DNA from: Kitasatospora acidiphila
GTDB lineage: Bacteria > Actinomycetota > Actinomycetes > Streptomycetales > Streptomycetaceae
Assembly: GCF_006636205.1 (NCBI RefSeq)
Contig: NZ_VIGB01000003.1
Location: forward strand, 4,392,501-4,456,500
Reading direction: 5' to 3'
Length of the DNA stretch: 64,000 nt
Position numbers and translations under genes: made by a program. A model generated the notes under the pieces. The model was not told the DNA's origin, made no database searches, and saw nothing but the letters and a program-made list of their open reading frames with translations. Positions 51,903 to 61,325 of this stretch are shown here, piece by piece (the first letter of the stretch is position 1; every line of letters begins with the position of its first letter).

Positions 51903-52691
51903 ATGACCGACGATGCAGACATGACCAGTCCTCAGGACCCCGACCTCGCCGTGCGCCGCTGGCGGGCGGCGGCCGAGCGCCCGGAGAGCCTGCTGATCGA
52001 CGGCTTCCACGCGCTGAAGCACACCCTGCGGTTCGGCGGCGAGGTCCGCCAGGTGCTCACCGCCGACGCGGCCGGGCTGGCCGTGCTCGCCGAGAAGCTG
52101 GCGCCGGACGTGGCCGAGCGGATCCTGGCGGCCGCCACCGCGGTGCCGCCCGCCGTGCTGCGCGAGCTGGTGCCCCGGCCGCACCCGACCGGGGTGGCCG
52201 CGCTCGCCGTCCGGCCCGACCTGGACGCCGTGCTGGACCGGCTGGCCGCGCTGCCGCGCCGCGCCCCGGTGGTGGTGCTCGACAACCCGCGCAACCTCGG
52301 CAACATCGGCGCCGTGGTCCGGCTGGCGGCCGGCTTCGGCGCCACCGGGGTGGTCACCACCGGTGACGTGGACCCCTGGCACCCGGGCGTGGTCAGGGCC
52401 GGCGCCGGACTGCACTTCGCCACCAACGTGGCCCGGCTGCCCACCGACCGGCTGCCCGCCGGCCCGCGCTTCGTGCTCGACCCCGAGGGCGACGACATCC
52501 GCTCGGTGGTGCTGCCCGACGACGCGCTGCTGGTGTTCGGCTCGGAGCGGCACGGCGTCTGTGAGGAGCTGCGGGCCGGGGCCGACGGCCTGCTGGCGAT
52601 TCCGATGCGCCCCCAGGTCTCCAGTTTCAACCTGGCCACCTCGGTCGGCATGGGGCTGTTCCACTGGATGTCCCACACCCGGTCGTCCTGA
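51903..52691 (+). CDS. TrmH/SpoU-family RNA 2'-O-methyltransferase
   Basis: A 262-aa SPOUT methyltransferase. Motif 1 is VVVLDNPRNLGNIGAVVRLA, motif 2 LLVFGSERHGV and motif 3 IPMRPQVSSFNLATSV, forming the SAM-binding knot; an N-terminal RNA-binding domain precedes. ATG at 51903. It may modify rRNA or tRNA ribose; some paralogues give antibiotic resistance, but nothing here points to that. It lies 52 bases after the TrmO-like gene. Confidence 0.9.
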   Translation: MTDDADMTSPQDPDLAVRRWRAAAERPESLLIDGFHALKHTLRFGGEVRQVLTADAAGLAVLAEKLAPDVAERILAAATAVPPAVLRELVPRPHPTGVAALAVRPDLDAVLDRLAALPRRAPVVVLDNPRNLGNIGAVVRLAAGFGATGVVTTGDVDPWHPGVVRAGAGLHFATNVARLPTDRLPAGPRFVLDPEGDDIRSVVLPDDALLVFGSERHGVCEELRAGADGLLAIPMRPQVSSFNLATSVGMGLFHWMSHTRSS

Positions 52692-52703
52692 CGGTCCGTC
52701 GGC

Positions 52704-54923
52704 TCAGCTGCGCGGCCGCAGCGCCCGCTCCAACTCGCCGAGGGCCGCCAGCAGCAGCCGGCAGCCCGAGCGGACCACGTCATGCTGCTCGCTGGTGCCG
52801 CGGTGGCTGTACTCCAACTCCAGGTCGGTGGCCGGCATCTCGGCGTCCTCCCACTCCTGGTAGGCGGCCCGCAGCGGCGTGAAGTCCACCGAACCGCCGG
52901 TCAGCACGGCGGCCCCGGCGGCGGCCGTGGCCTCGGTCAGCAGCGCGCCGAACTCGCCCGCCCCCGGCACCGGTTCGGCCGCCGCTCCCGGCAGGTGGGC
53001 CTCCATCAGCAGCCCCACCCGGGAGAGGTAGGAGAGCGCCTCGCGGGCCCGGCCCAGCTGCTTGCGGGTCAGCTGGGGATGCCGGTCGGCCAGCGCCACC
53101 GGCTCGGCGGCGGCCCGCTCCCGGGCCTGCAGGAACTCCGCCCGGGCCTCCCGGGTGGCCAGCAGCGCGGCCCGTACGATGCGCGGGTCCCGGCCGGCCG
53201 GATCGCCGTAGCCGGCCAGCACCGCCGCGGCGTACCGGCCCAGCGCCGCGATCCACTCGGCGGTGCGCTCCGGCAGCCGCACCGTCTCCCAGGTCGGGAA
53301 GAGCGCATAGGCGACCAGCGCCACCGCACCGCCGAGCAGCGTCATCACCACCCGCTGCCAGCCGTTCGCCAGCGCACTGCCCGACACCAGGCTGAGCAGG
53401 AAGACCGCGTAGCCGGAGATGCAGGTGGTGATCACCGCATAGCCGGTGGGCAGCAGGAGGTAGGCGAAGCTCATGAAGAGCACCGCCAGGGCGCAGGAGA
53501 CCCAGTCGTCGGGGTGGGCCAGCTCCACCACCGCGGTGGCCACCACCACGCCGGTGAGGGTACCCAGCACCCGGGCCACGCCGCGGCTGTAGGTCTGCCG
53601 GAAGTCCGGACGGATCACCATGGCGGCGGTCATCGCCGCCCAGTAGCTGTGGTGCAGCCCGGTCAGCTTGGCCAGCAGGTAGGAGACGGTGACCACCCCG
53701 GAGAGCCGCATCGCGTGGTGCAGCACCGGGGTGCCGAGCTGGATCTGCCGCCAGCCGGTACGGATCGCCACCGGCACCATCCGGGCCAGCCCCGGCCGCC
53801 GCAGCACCCCGTCATGGCCGGCCACCGGTCCGGTCAGCGGGGTCTCCCGGCTGCGCTCCAGCTCCTCGGCGGCCCGGCCGAGCAGGGTGGTCAGCAGCCG
53901 GGCGGCACGCAGTGCGGGGCCGCGCAGCGCCTGCCGACCGGACGGCGCCAGCGTCGCGGGGGCCGATCGGGGATAGGCGACCGGGTCGCCGGTGCGGACC
54001 GCCCTGGCCAGCGCGTCCAGCATCTGCGCGGCGCCGGCCAGCACCTCGCGGGAGCGGTCGTACTCGGCCTCGTTCTCCGCCTCGGCCGCGGCCGACAGCC
54101 GGGCCTCCACCTCGGCCAGTTCCGGGTCCTCCGGCTCGTCGGTCGGCTCCAGAGGCTCCAGCGGCTCGATGACCCGGCCGAACTCCACCTCGGCGATCGC
54201 CACCAGGGCAGGCCGGATCCGCTCCGCGATGGCGCGCAGCCCGGGCAGCTCCGGTGGCCGGCGGCGCTCCTGCCAGGGCGTCAGGGCCTCGGCGTGCCGG
54301 GCCTCCATCAGCGGCTCCGGATCGAGGGCGGCCCGCGGGTCGTGCCGCAGCCGACGGGCGAAGTGGGCCAGCTCGGCGAAGGCGTCGGCCAGCGCGTCCC
54401 GGTGGGTGCCCCAGCTGCGCAGCGGCAGCACGATGATCACCAGGGCTTGCACCGCGCCGCCGAGCGCGCAGAGCAGGGCGTGGCCGACCGCGGTCCCCAC
54501 GCTGACCGGCAGCTGGACCACCACCAGCATCACCGTGACGGTGTTCGCGGCCAGCACCCCGGCGGTCGGGCCCATCGACCAGGCCAGCCCGGCGGCGAAC
54601 GACCAGACGGCCAGCACCAGCAGGAACAACCCGGTCACCCCTACCGCCAGGTAGCCCAGGAAGGTGCTGACGCCCAGTCCGATCCCGGCGGCCAGGGCCA
54701 GTGAGGGCCGCGGCCGGAAGCTGCGCTGGAAGGTGGCGATCCCGGCGATGAAGGCGCCCGTCGCGGCCGAGGTGGCCGGCCGCGGCCCGCCGATCGCCAG
54801 CACCGGGAAGAGCACCAGCGCCACCGCGAACGCCCCGCGAGCCGCCCGCTTGGGCTCGTTGAACTGCCGCTCGACCTCCAGCGCGGCCCGGCTGGTGTGA
54901 CGAAGCGCATCGAGCCAGGGCAT
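52704..54923 (-). CDS. FUSC-family aromatic-compound exporter-like protein
   Basis: A 739-aa integral membrane protein of the FUSC type: an N-terminal bundle of about six helices, a large cytoplasmic region (residues about 190-380), a second bundle (VVTVSYLLAKLTGLHHSYWA, then TGVVVATAVVELAHPDDW) and a C-terminal cytoplasmic tail. Such proteins are thought to export aromatic acids. ATG at 54923 (MPWLDALRHTSR) chosen over the frame start at 54971. It converges with the TrmH-like gene, 12 bases apart. Confidence 0.82.
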   Translation of the reverse strand: MPWLDALRHTSRAALEVERQFNEPKRAARGAFAVALVLFPVLAIGGPRPATSAATGAFIAGIATFQRSFRPRPSLALAAGIGLGVSTFLGYLAVGVTGLFLLVLAVWSFAAGLAWSMGPTAGVLAANTVTVMLVVVQLPVSVGTAVGHALLCALGGAVQALVIIVLPLRSWGTHRDALADAFAELAHFARRLRHDPRAALDPEPLMEARHAEALTPWQERRRPPELPGLRAIAERIRPALVAIAEVEFGRVIEPLEPLEPTDEPEDPELAEVEARLSAAAEAENEAEYDRSREVLAGAAQMLDALARAVRTGDPVAYPRSAPATLAPSGRQALRGPALRAARLLTTLLGRAAEELERSRETPLTGPVAGHDGVLRRPGLARMVPVAIRTGWRQIQLGTPVLHHAMRLSGVVTVSYLLAKLTGLHHSYWAAMTAAMVIRPDFRQTYSRGVARVLGTLTGVVVATAVVELAHPDDWVSCALAVLFMSFAYLLLPTGYAVITTCISGYAVFLLSLVSGSALANGWQRVVMTLLGGAVALVAYALFPTWETVRLPERTAEWIAALGRYAAAVLAGYGDPAGRDPRIVRAALLATREARAEFLQARERAAAEPVALADRHPQLTRKQLGRAREALSYLSRVGLLMEAHLPGAAAEPVPGAGEFGALLTEATAAAGAAVLTGGSVDFTPLRAAYQEWEDAEMPATDLELEYSHRGTSEQHDVVRSGCRLLLAALGELERALRPRS

Positions 54924-54933
54924 AACGGACAGT

Positions 54934-56229
54934 CTAGGCGGGACGCGGCCGGCTGCCCGGCCACCACTCACCCGCCTTTCGGCCCAACCAGAGCAGCAGC
55001 CCGGTGGGCAGGAAGACCGCGTCCGCCGCGATCATCGCCAGCGAGAAGAGCGGCAGGCCGAGCAGCACGGCGATCCCCAGGTGCTCCACGACCATCACGG
55101 CCAGCAGCACGTTCTTCAGCCTGCGGTTCACCAGCGTGAACGGGAACGCCACCTGCAGCAGCACGGTGCCGTAGGAGAGCAGGAAGACCAGCAGCACGCT
55201 GGAGCCGAGCAGTGCCGACAGCCCGGGCCAGGGCGTGAAGTAGTCCAGGTGCAGCGGGTAGTAGAGCGCCGTGCCGTCCTGCCAGCGCGAGCCCTGCACC
55301 TTGTAGAGGCCGGCCGTCGCGTAGACCAGCACCACCTGGGCGCCGATCATGAACATCGCGCAGTGGTGCACCATGCTGCCGAGCGCGTCCAGCACGGCCC
55401 GGGCCTCGCCGGCCGGCCGCCACCGGTTGACGGCCCACCAGATCCCCGCCACCGCCCAGAGCGTCCAGAACAGCGCGGCCCACCCGGGGCCGGCCCAGCC
55501 GCCCGCCGCCGACCAGGAGATCCGGCCGGCCAGCTGCGCCCGGCCCAGCAGCCCCGCAGCCAGCATCCACAGCACCGGCCCGGACACCCCCGGGCCCACG
55601 CCCCGGGCCCGGCGGCGGGCGTCCAGCGACCAGACCTCGGCGCACCGGCTGAAGGCCAGGTAGATCGCCATCAGATGGACCAGGTTGTCGCCGCCGTCGC
55701 CGAGCAGCACGCTGCGGTTCTGCACCGACAGCACCCCGACCAGGAAGGCGACCGAGCTGAACCTGGTGCGCCAGCCGAGCAGCAGCAGCACCGCGGCCAG
55801 CAGGGTCAGCGCGTAGCAGCCCTCGAACCACCAGCGGCCGTCCTGCCACTCAAGCACCGAGAAGGCATGGGTCTGCTGCCCCAGCTGACGGGCCAGATCC
55901 AGGCTCCAGGGCGACCGGTCGCCGTACAGCTCGCGGCGCCTGGGCCACTCGCGCAGCAGCTGGAGCAGGACCACCAGGGCGAAGCCGATCCGCACCACGG
56001 CCGCCTGGTAGCGGGCCATCGGGCGGCCGGTGAAGGCGGCGAAGGCGGCCGCCGCGGCCGTGCCGAGCTGCTCGGCCACCCCGGGCCGGGCCGCCGCGGA
56101 CAGCGGCGGCGGCGCGGTGGCGCCGGTGGGCTCGATGGGACCGGGCTGGCGCGGGATGCCGGACAGCAGCTCCTGGCGCTCGCCCTCGGCACGGCCGGTG
56201 TCCTGGCGACCGGTCTCCTGACTGCTCAT
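54934..56229 (-). CDS. HTTM-domain (horizontally transferred transmembrane) protein
   Basis: A 431-aa membrane protein with the HTTM signature of vitamin-K-dependent gamma-carboxylase-like proteins: ELYGDRSPWSLDLARQLGQQ, VQNRSVLLGDGGDNLVHLMA and DGTALYYPLHLDYFTPWPG. It has about nine hydrophobic helices. The ATG at 56229 shares a base with the DUF5819 stop (TGATG), so the two are coupled. HTTM plus DUF5819 pairs are recurrent in streptomycetes; function unknown. Confidence 0.85.
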   Translation of the reverse strand: MSSQETGRQDTGRAEGERQELLSGIPRQPGPIEPTGATAPPPLSAAARPGVAEQLGTAAAAAFAAFTGRPMARYQAAVVRIGFALVVLLQLLREWPRRRELYGDRSPWSLDLARQLGQQTHAFSVLEWQDGRWWFEGCYALTLLAAVLLLLGWRTRFSSVAFLVGVLSVQNRSVLLGDGGDNLVHLMAIYLAFSRCAEVWSLDARRRARGVGPGVSGPVLWMLAAGLLGRAQLAGRISWSAAGGWAGPGWAALFWTLWAVAGIWWAVNRWRPAGEARAVLDALGSMVHHCAMFMIGAQVVLVYATAGLYKVQGSRWQDGTALYYPLHLDYFTPWPGLSALLGSSVLLVFLLSYGTVLLQVAFPFTLVNRRLKNVLLAVMVVEHLGIAVLLGLPLFSLAMIAADAVFLPTGLLLWLGRKAGEWWPGSRPRPA

Positions 56230-56948
56230 CACAACCCCGCGTAATCCTGGTCGGACACCGACCACCAGGGCAGCTCGCGCAGCTGCGGCCCGGTTGCGGC
56301 CGGCCGGTCGGTGGACCACGGCGGCGGGGCCACCGCCACGGTGTCGGCCCGCAGCTCGATGCCGGTGATCGGCGCCCCGCCCGAGGTCCGGCCGAGCCGC
56401 TGCAGCGCTATCCGCTTGAGGTAGTCGTCGGCCAGCGCGCTGCGCACCCCGGCGGTCGGCATGTCCCGGTCGTCGTGGGTGGTGTCGTAGAAGTCCCAGG
56501 CCCGGCGCAGCTCGTTCTGCTCGGCGTGGCTGGGGAACGGGTTGCCGCGTATCGCGGCGATGTCCTGCGCCGTCAGGTCGACCCAGCCGCCGTCGCCGAC
56601 CGCGCTGCGGGCCCGGACCTGCACGTTGATGTTGTTCTGCAGCGGATCCGGCGCGAACAGCCGCCAGTTCTGCTCGAACTCCGGATAGACCAGCCCGTTC
56701 AGCTGGTTCTGGTAGCGCTGCGAGAGCGAGTTCGGCGGCGCGTTGCTGAGCAGCAGCGCGCCCAGCAGCACCGCGGTGGCCGACAGCAGCGCCACCCCGG
56801 CGGCGGACAGCACCACCAGCGCGGGCAGCGACCAGGCCCGCGGCCCGGCCCCGGGCGCCGGCGCCGGCGCCGGCTCGGGATCGGGCGCCGGCTCGGGTTC
56901 AGCGCTCGGCTCCGGCTCCGGCTCGGCCGCCCCGCTCAGCTCCCCCAA
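56229..56948 (-). CDS. DUF5819-family protein
   Basis: A 239-aa protein: an N-terminal Glu-Pro repeat region (EPEPSAEPEPAPDPEPAPAP), one transmembrane helix (LPALVVLSAAGVALLSATAV) and an extracytoplasmic domain (QNWRLFAPDPLQNNINVQV). DUF5819 resembles domains next to HTTM proteins. It is coupled to the HTTM gene downstream and the two probably form a membrane complex. Confidence 0.85.
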   Translation of the reverse strand: MGELSGAAEPEPEPSAEPEPAPDPEPAPAPAPGAGPRAWSLPALVVLSAAGVALLSATAVLLGALLLSNAPPNSLSQRYQNQLNGLVYPEFEQNWRLFAPDPLQNNINVQVRARSAVGDGGWVDLTAQDIAAIRGNPFPSHAEQNELRRAWDFYDTTHDDRDMPTAGVRSALADDYLKRIALQRLGRTSGGAPITGIELRADTVAVAPPPWSTDRPAATGPQLRELPWWSVSDQDYAGL

Positions 56949-56994
56949 TGGACTCCCCCTCCGGTCTGGTCGGCTGCGGCCCGCGCGAAGCCGG

Positions 56995-58233
56995 TCAGAG
57001 CACGTACGCCTGGTCGCCCGAGCCGGACACCAGCGGGCGCCCTGCCTGCTCCCAGGCGAACATCCCGCCGTCCACGTTGAACGCCTCCCGGCCCTGCGCC
57101 ACCAGGTACTGCACCACCTGGGCCGAGCGGCCGCCGACCCGGCACACCACGTACAGCGGGCCGTCCGGCAGCTCGTCGAGCCGGGCGGTGAACTGGCTCA
57201 TCGGCAGGTGCAGCGCACCCTCGGCGTGCCCGGCGTCCCACTCGTCCTGCTCGCGCACGTCGATCAGCGCCGCACCGGCGGGAACGGTCTCGACCAGAAC
57301 GGTGGGGATCTGCTGGAACATGCTCGAAGTCTCCTGTGGTGACGGTGGCTGGTGCGCCGCTTGGGGGTCCTCCGGCCGAAGACGGGAGGAGGGCCCATTG
57401 TGCCTGGCGTGACCGCCGGCCGGGGAGGCTGCGCCGAGCAACTGCTCCAGCTCGCGCTGCCGTTCGGCGGCGGTGGCCAGCAGCTGGTCGGCCAGCTCGG
57501 TGAGCAGCTGCTCCGGCTCGCCCGGAGCCAGCGCCAGCAGCGAACCCATCGGGCTGGACTCCAACCGCACCTGCTCGGCGGCCAGTTCACCGATCCGGGC
57601 GCTCAGCCACTCCAGGCGCTGGCGCAGCCACTGGCCGCGCTCCGGGGCCTGCGGGTGCGGGGCCGCCTCGGGCGCCGTCGACCACTCCTCGGCGAGCGCC
57701 CGCAGCCCCGCGGTGTCGCCGCGGCCGTAGGCCTCGTTGGCCCGCGCGATGAACTCCGAGCGGCGCTGCTGCTCAGCCGGCTCGGTGGTCAGGTCGGGGT
57801 GGGCGGCGCGGGCCAGCTCCCGGTAGAGCCGCTGCGCCTCCTTGTCGGGACGGACCCGGCGGGGCGGCTGGGAGACCTGCGGCTCGCTCGGCGGGCGCGG
57901 CTCGGACCGGGCCGCCTCGGCCTCCCGGATGTCGGCGAACAGCGCGTCCAGGTCGGGCAGCTCGGCCACCACCTGGCGGGCCTCGGCCGCCCGGCGGACG
58001 TCCTCCGGGTCGCCGGTGCGGGCCGCCCGCGCCTCGGCGACCAGCGCCTCCAGCTCGTCCAGCCGGGCGTAGAGCGGGCCCAGTCGCTCATGGTGGATCA
58101 ACGCGAAGTTGTCGATCTCCACCCGCAGCGTGGCCACGTCCACGTCCAGGGTCAGCCAGGCCAGCTCGGTGGCCGCGACCCGCTCCTCCAGGAGCGCCAA
58201 CTCGGGGTCGAACCACTGCACGGGAGTGCTCAT
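56995..58233 (-). CDS. In-frame fusion of a J-domain-like protein and a rhodanese
   Basis: A 412-aa open frame with two units. Residues 1-290: a coiled-coil and J-domain-like protein (EAQRLYRELARAAHPDLT, with the HPD motif) of unknown role. Residues about 306-412: a rhodanese-like domain (LIDVREQDEWDAGHAEGALH, then PLYVVCRVGGRSAQ, with the active-loop Cys). Between them lies a low-complexity linker (HARHNGPSSRLRPEDPQAAH) that looks like a translated intergenic region; an internal ATG at 57321 (MFQQIPTVLV) has AGGAG about eight bases upstream. Rhodanese could be made both as a fusion and alone. ATG at 58233 chosen for the fusion. Confidence 0.75.
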   Translation of the reverse strand: MSTPVQWFDPELALLEERVAATELAWLTLDVDVATLRVEIDNFALIHHERLGPLYARLDELEALVAEARAARTGDPEDVRRAAEARQVVAELPDLDALFADIREAEAARSEPRPPSEPQVSQPPRRVRPDKEAQRLYRELARAAHPDLTTEPAEQQRRSEFIARANEAYGRGDTAGLRALAEEWSTAPEAAPHPQAPERGQWLRQRLEWLSARIGELAAEQVRLESSPMGSLLALAPGEPEQLLTELADQLLATAAERQRELEQLLGAASPAGGHARHNGPSSRLRPEDPQAAHQPPSPQETSSMFQQIPTVLVETVPAGAALIDVREQDEWDAGHAEGALHLPMSQFTARLDELPDGPLYVVCRVGGRSAQVVQYLVAQGREAFNVDGGMFAWEQAGRPLVSGSGDQAYVL

Positions 58234-58578
58234 GCGCCCACCCCGCAAAGCCCGACGAGGGCAGCCGCCCACGCGCACCCCTCGGCGATTACGTCGCTCT
58301 GCTCGCTCACGTCGCCTCGCTCATCCACCCGGCCGAGCCTACCCGGGGGCGCGCGGGGCGCCGAGTACAGCGATTTCAGGTCAGGAATTGATGGACAGAC
58401 CGTGCGAGACGGCGCACGCTGGGTGACACGCAACTGATACTGAGCAATCTGGCGGTTTCGGTACCGGTCTCCGGTCCGTCCGTGCTTCGCTGGGAGCGGC
58501 AACAGCGACGCGGAGACCTGACAGCCGCACAGGTGGCGGCCCCAGCGCGGCCGGACAGGCGGGAGCGATAGCAACCCC
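58234..58578. other. Divergent intergenic region (345 bp)
   Basis: It separates the J-domain-rhodanese gene from the PP2C phosphatase and must hold two promoters. I see no gene, hairpin or repeat of note. The part just upstream of the phosphatase (58560-58578) lacks a strong ribosome site. Confidence 0.3.
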
Positions 58579-61236
58579 ATGGCGGATGACCCGAACTCCA
58601 CAGTGGACACCCCCAGCGAACTCATCGGTGCCGTTGGCGCGTTGACGCCGACCACCGCGGAGCCGAGCGCGGCCGGGCAGCAGCCGGCCGGTGTGGTGGC
58701 CATGGTGCGGCTGGCGGCCGTGCTGATCGACCCGGACGGCCGGATCGCGCTCTGGACCCGGGCGGCCGAGGAGCTCTTCGGCCACCGCACCGGGGCGGTG
58801 CAGGGCCGGCCGGCCCGCGGCCTGCTGCCGGCCGTGGAGCCACGGATCGCCAGCGGGCCGCCGCTGCCGGCCGCCCGGCGCTGCGACGCCTTCGACACCC
58901 TGGACGACCTGACCAGGAGCGGCGCCTGGGCCGGCCTGATGCCGGTGACCGACCGGGAGGACCGGGCCCGCTCGGTGCTCTGGTGGGCCTATCCGCTGGT
59001 CGAGCCGGACGGCCGCAGCCTGCTGGTGCTGGCCGCCGACGCCCGGCCGCTGCGGGCCCGCGGGCCACGGATCGCGATCGGCCGGAAACTGATGCCCTAC
59101 GCCGCCGCCGAGGCCGGGCAGGGCGCCTTCCACTGGATCTCGGCCACCCTGGGCCCGGCCACGCCGGGCGGTGCGGGGCCGCTCGCCCCGCTGCTGCCGC
59201 GGATCAGCCCGACCCGGCAGCGGCTGCTGCTGCGCCAGGTGGCCGCCGCCGGGGTGCCGGCCCTCTGGGTGGACGCCGGCACCCGGCTGCCGGTGGTCCC
59301 CTACGAGCCGCAGACCGCCGGGGTGGCGGCGCTGGCCGCCGGGCTGGGCCGGCGCTATCCGACCGCCCAGCAGCGGGTCAGCGCGGCGGGCGGCTCGCCT
59401 GCCCTGCGGGTGGTCCCGGACCCGGCCGGCGAGCCCTGCCCCGACCCGGCCTCGCCGGTGCCGGCCCCGCGCGGTGGTGCGGCCTCGACCGGCGCCAACG
59501 GCCACGCCCGGGACGGCGCCGAGCAGCTGTCCCAGCTGCTGACCAACGGGCAGGCGGGGGAGCAGCTGACCCTGCTGAACGAGGTCGGCTCCAAGGTCGG
59601 CACCACCCTGGAGCTGGACACCACCGCCCGCGAGCTCTGCCAGGTGCTGGTGCCCCGGGTCGCCGACTTCGCCTGCGTGGACCTGCTGGACCGGCTGATC
59701 TCGGACGCCGAACTGCCCGAGGAGCAGCCGGACGACGACACCATGCTGCGCCGGGTGGCCCGCAGCTTCCACCGGGCCGGCGACGAGTGGGGGCACGTGC
59801 TGGACGAGGGCGCGCTGCTGGCGATGCCGCGCTCCACCCCTCCCGGGATGGCGCTGCAGCGCAACCAGGCGGTGCTGGTCCCGGTGGTCGACGCGGACAT
59901 CGCGGTGGACTACGCGGCGGCGCTGGGCGGCGGCCCCGGCCTGGTCCCGGTGGTCTCCGGGCGCTCGATGCTGGTGCTGCCGCTGTCCGCGCGCGGCACC
60001 GTGCTGGGCATCCTCAAGCTGCTGCGGCTGCCGGACCGGGCGCCGTTCGACGAGTCGGACGCCGCCACCCTGCTGGAGCTGGCCGCCCGGGCCGCGCTGT
60101 CGCTGGACAACGCCCGGCTGCACCGGGCCGAGTCCAAGGTGGCCACCACCCTGCAGCGCTCGATGATCCCGAGCCGGCCGCCGCAGATCCCCGGCGTGCA
60201 GATCGCCCACCGCTACATGCCGGGCGACCGCCGGGCAGAGGTGGGCGGCGACTGGTTCGACGCGATCCAGCTGCCCGGCAGCCGGGTGGCGCTGGTGGTC
60301 GGCGACGTGATGGGGCACGGGCTGCACTCGGCCGCCGCGATGGGCCGGTTCCGCACCGCGATGCAGACCCTGGCCGCGCTCGACCTGCCGCCCGGGCAGC
60401 TGCTGCGCCACCTGGACAACCTGGCCCAGAAGATCGGCGACGACCACCTGGCCACCTGCCTCTACGCGGTCTACGACCCGATCAACCGCACCTGCGAGCT
60501 GGCCAGCGCCGGCCATGTGCCGCCGGTGCTGGTGCACCCGGACGGCACCGGTGAGCTGCTGGAGATCCCGGCCGGCGCGCCGATCGGGGTCGGCGGGGTG
60601 CCGTTCGTGGCCAAGAAGATCGACGTCAGCGACGGCTCGATGCTGGTGATGTGCACCGACGGGCTGGTCGAGGTGCGCGGTGGCGACATAGGAGCCGGGC
60701 TGGCCGCGCTCTGCGGCAACCTGATCGATCCGCGGCGCAGTCCGGAGGAGGCCTGCGACACCGTGCTGGACCGGCTGCACAGCGACGACCGCAAGGACGA
60801 CGTGGCGCTGCTGGTGGCCCGGTTCGACGGGGTGGCGGAGACCGAGGTGGCGACCTGGACGCTGGCCGTGGACACCGCCGAGGTGGGCCGGGCCCGCCTG
60901 CTGGTCCGCGAGCGGCTCGCCGCCTGGGGGCTGAGCGCGCTCGGCGACACCACCGAGCTGCTGGTCAGCGAGCTGGTGACGAACGCGGTCCGGGTGGCCA
61001 GGGACTATGTGCAGCTGCAGCTGATCCGGGTGGACAAGCTGCTGGTGGAGGTCAGCGACGACAACTACAACCTGCCCTCGCTGGTGCCGGCCGAGTCGAT
61101 GGACGAGAACGGGCGCGGCCTCAACCTGGTGAGCCAGCTGGCCGAGCGCTGGGGCACGGCCCGCAAGGCGGTGGGCAAGGTGGTCTGGTTCGAGCAGTCG
61201 CTGCCGCGCGGCTACCAGGCGCTGCCGCGCGACTGA
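58579..61236 (+). CDS. PAS/GAF-PP2C (SpoIIE-type) phosphatase with C-terminal ATPase domain
   Basis: An 885-aa multidomain signalling protein. In order: a PAS-like sensor (LAAVLIDPDGRIALWTRAAE), a low-complexity linker, a GAF domain (about 335-515, LSQLLTNGQAGEQLTLLNEV), a SpoIIE-type PP2C phosphatase with metal-binding sites (VGGDWFDAIQL, VVGDVMGHGLHSAA, CTDGLVEV, RKDDVALLVA) and a C-terminal HATPase (LLVSELVTNAVRVA, GRGLNLVSQLAERWG). This layout belongs to Streptomyces regulators that dephosphorylate anti-sigma-factor antagonists and carry their own RsbW-like kinase. ATG at 58579. It probably links a ligand signal to sigma-factor activity. Confidence 0.93.
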   Translation: MADDPNSTVDTPSELIGAVGALTPTTAEPSAAGQQPAGVVAMVRLAAVLIDPDGRIALWTRAAEELFGHRTGAVQGRPARGLLPAVEPRIASGPPLPAARRCDAFDTLDDLTRSGAWAGLMPVTDREDRARSVLWWAYPLVEPDGRSLLVLAADARPLRARGPRIAIGRKLMPYAAAEAGQGAFHWISATLGPATPGGAGPLAPLLPRISPTRQRLLLRQVAAAGVPALWVDAGTRLPVVPYEPQTAGVAALAAGLGRRYPTAQQRVSAAGGSPALRVVPDPAGEPCPDPASPVPAPRGGAASTGANGHARDGAEQLSQLLTNGQAGEQLTLLNEVGSKVGTTLELDTTARELCQVLVPRVADFACVDLLDRLISDAELPEEQPDDDTMLRRVARSFHRAGDEWGHVLDEGALLAMPRSTPPGMALQRNQAVLVPVVDADIAVDYAAALGGGPGLVPVVSGRSMLVLPLSARGTVLGILKLLRLPDRAPFDESDAATLLELAARAALSLDNARLHRAESKVATTLQRSMIPSRPPQIPGVQIAHRYMPGDRRAEVGGDWFDAIQLPGSRVALVVGDVMGHGLHSAAAMGRFRTAMQTLAALDLPPGQLLRHLDNLAQKIGDDHLATCLYAVYDPINRTCELASAGHVPPVLVHPDGTGELLEIPAGAPIGVGGVPFVAKKIDVSDGSMLVMCTDGLVEVRGGDIGAGLAALCGNLIDPRRSPEEACDTVLDRLHSDDRKDDVALLVARFDGVAETEVATWTLAVDTAEVGRARLLVRERLAAWGLSALGDTTELLVSELVTNAVRVARDYVQLQLIRVDKLLVEVSDDNYNLPSLVPAESMDENGRGLNLVSQLAERWGTARKAVGKVVWFEQSLPRGYQALPRD

Positions 61237-61286
61237 CCGGCCGGCGGCCGGTCCGGTTCAGCGGGGCGCCGGCCGAGCGGGTCACT

Positions 61287-61317
61287 GCCGCCGGCCGGCG
61301 ATCGGTCGGCCGGCGGC
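61287..61317. terminator. Hairpin terminator between convergent genes
   Basis: A perfect 11-bp inverted repeat, GCCGCCGGCCG (61287-61297) and its complement (61307-61317), lies between the phosphatase and the rhomboid-like gene. Confidence 0.7.
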
Positions 61318-61325
61318 GGCCGAGT

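Noticed and set aside
52782..54704. + strand frame of 640 aa
   Set aside because: Shadow of the FUSC gene, Gln/Arg/Gly-rich.
58381..60780. - strand frame of 799 aa
   Set aside because: Shadow of the PP2C phosphatase gene.
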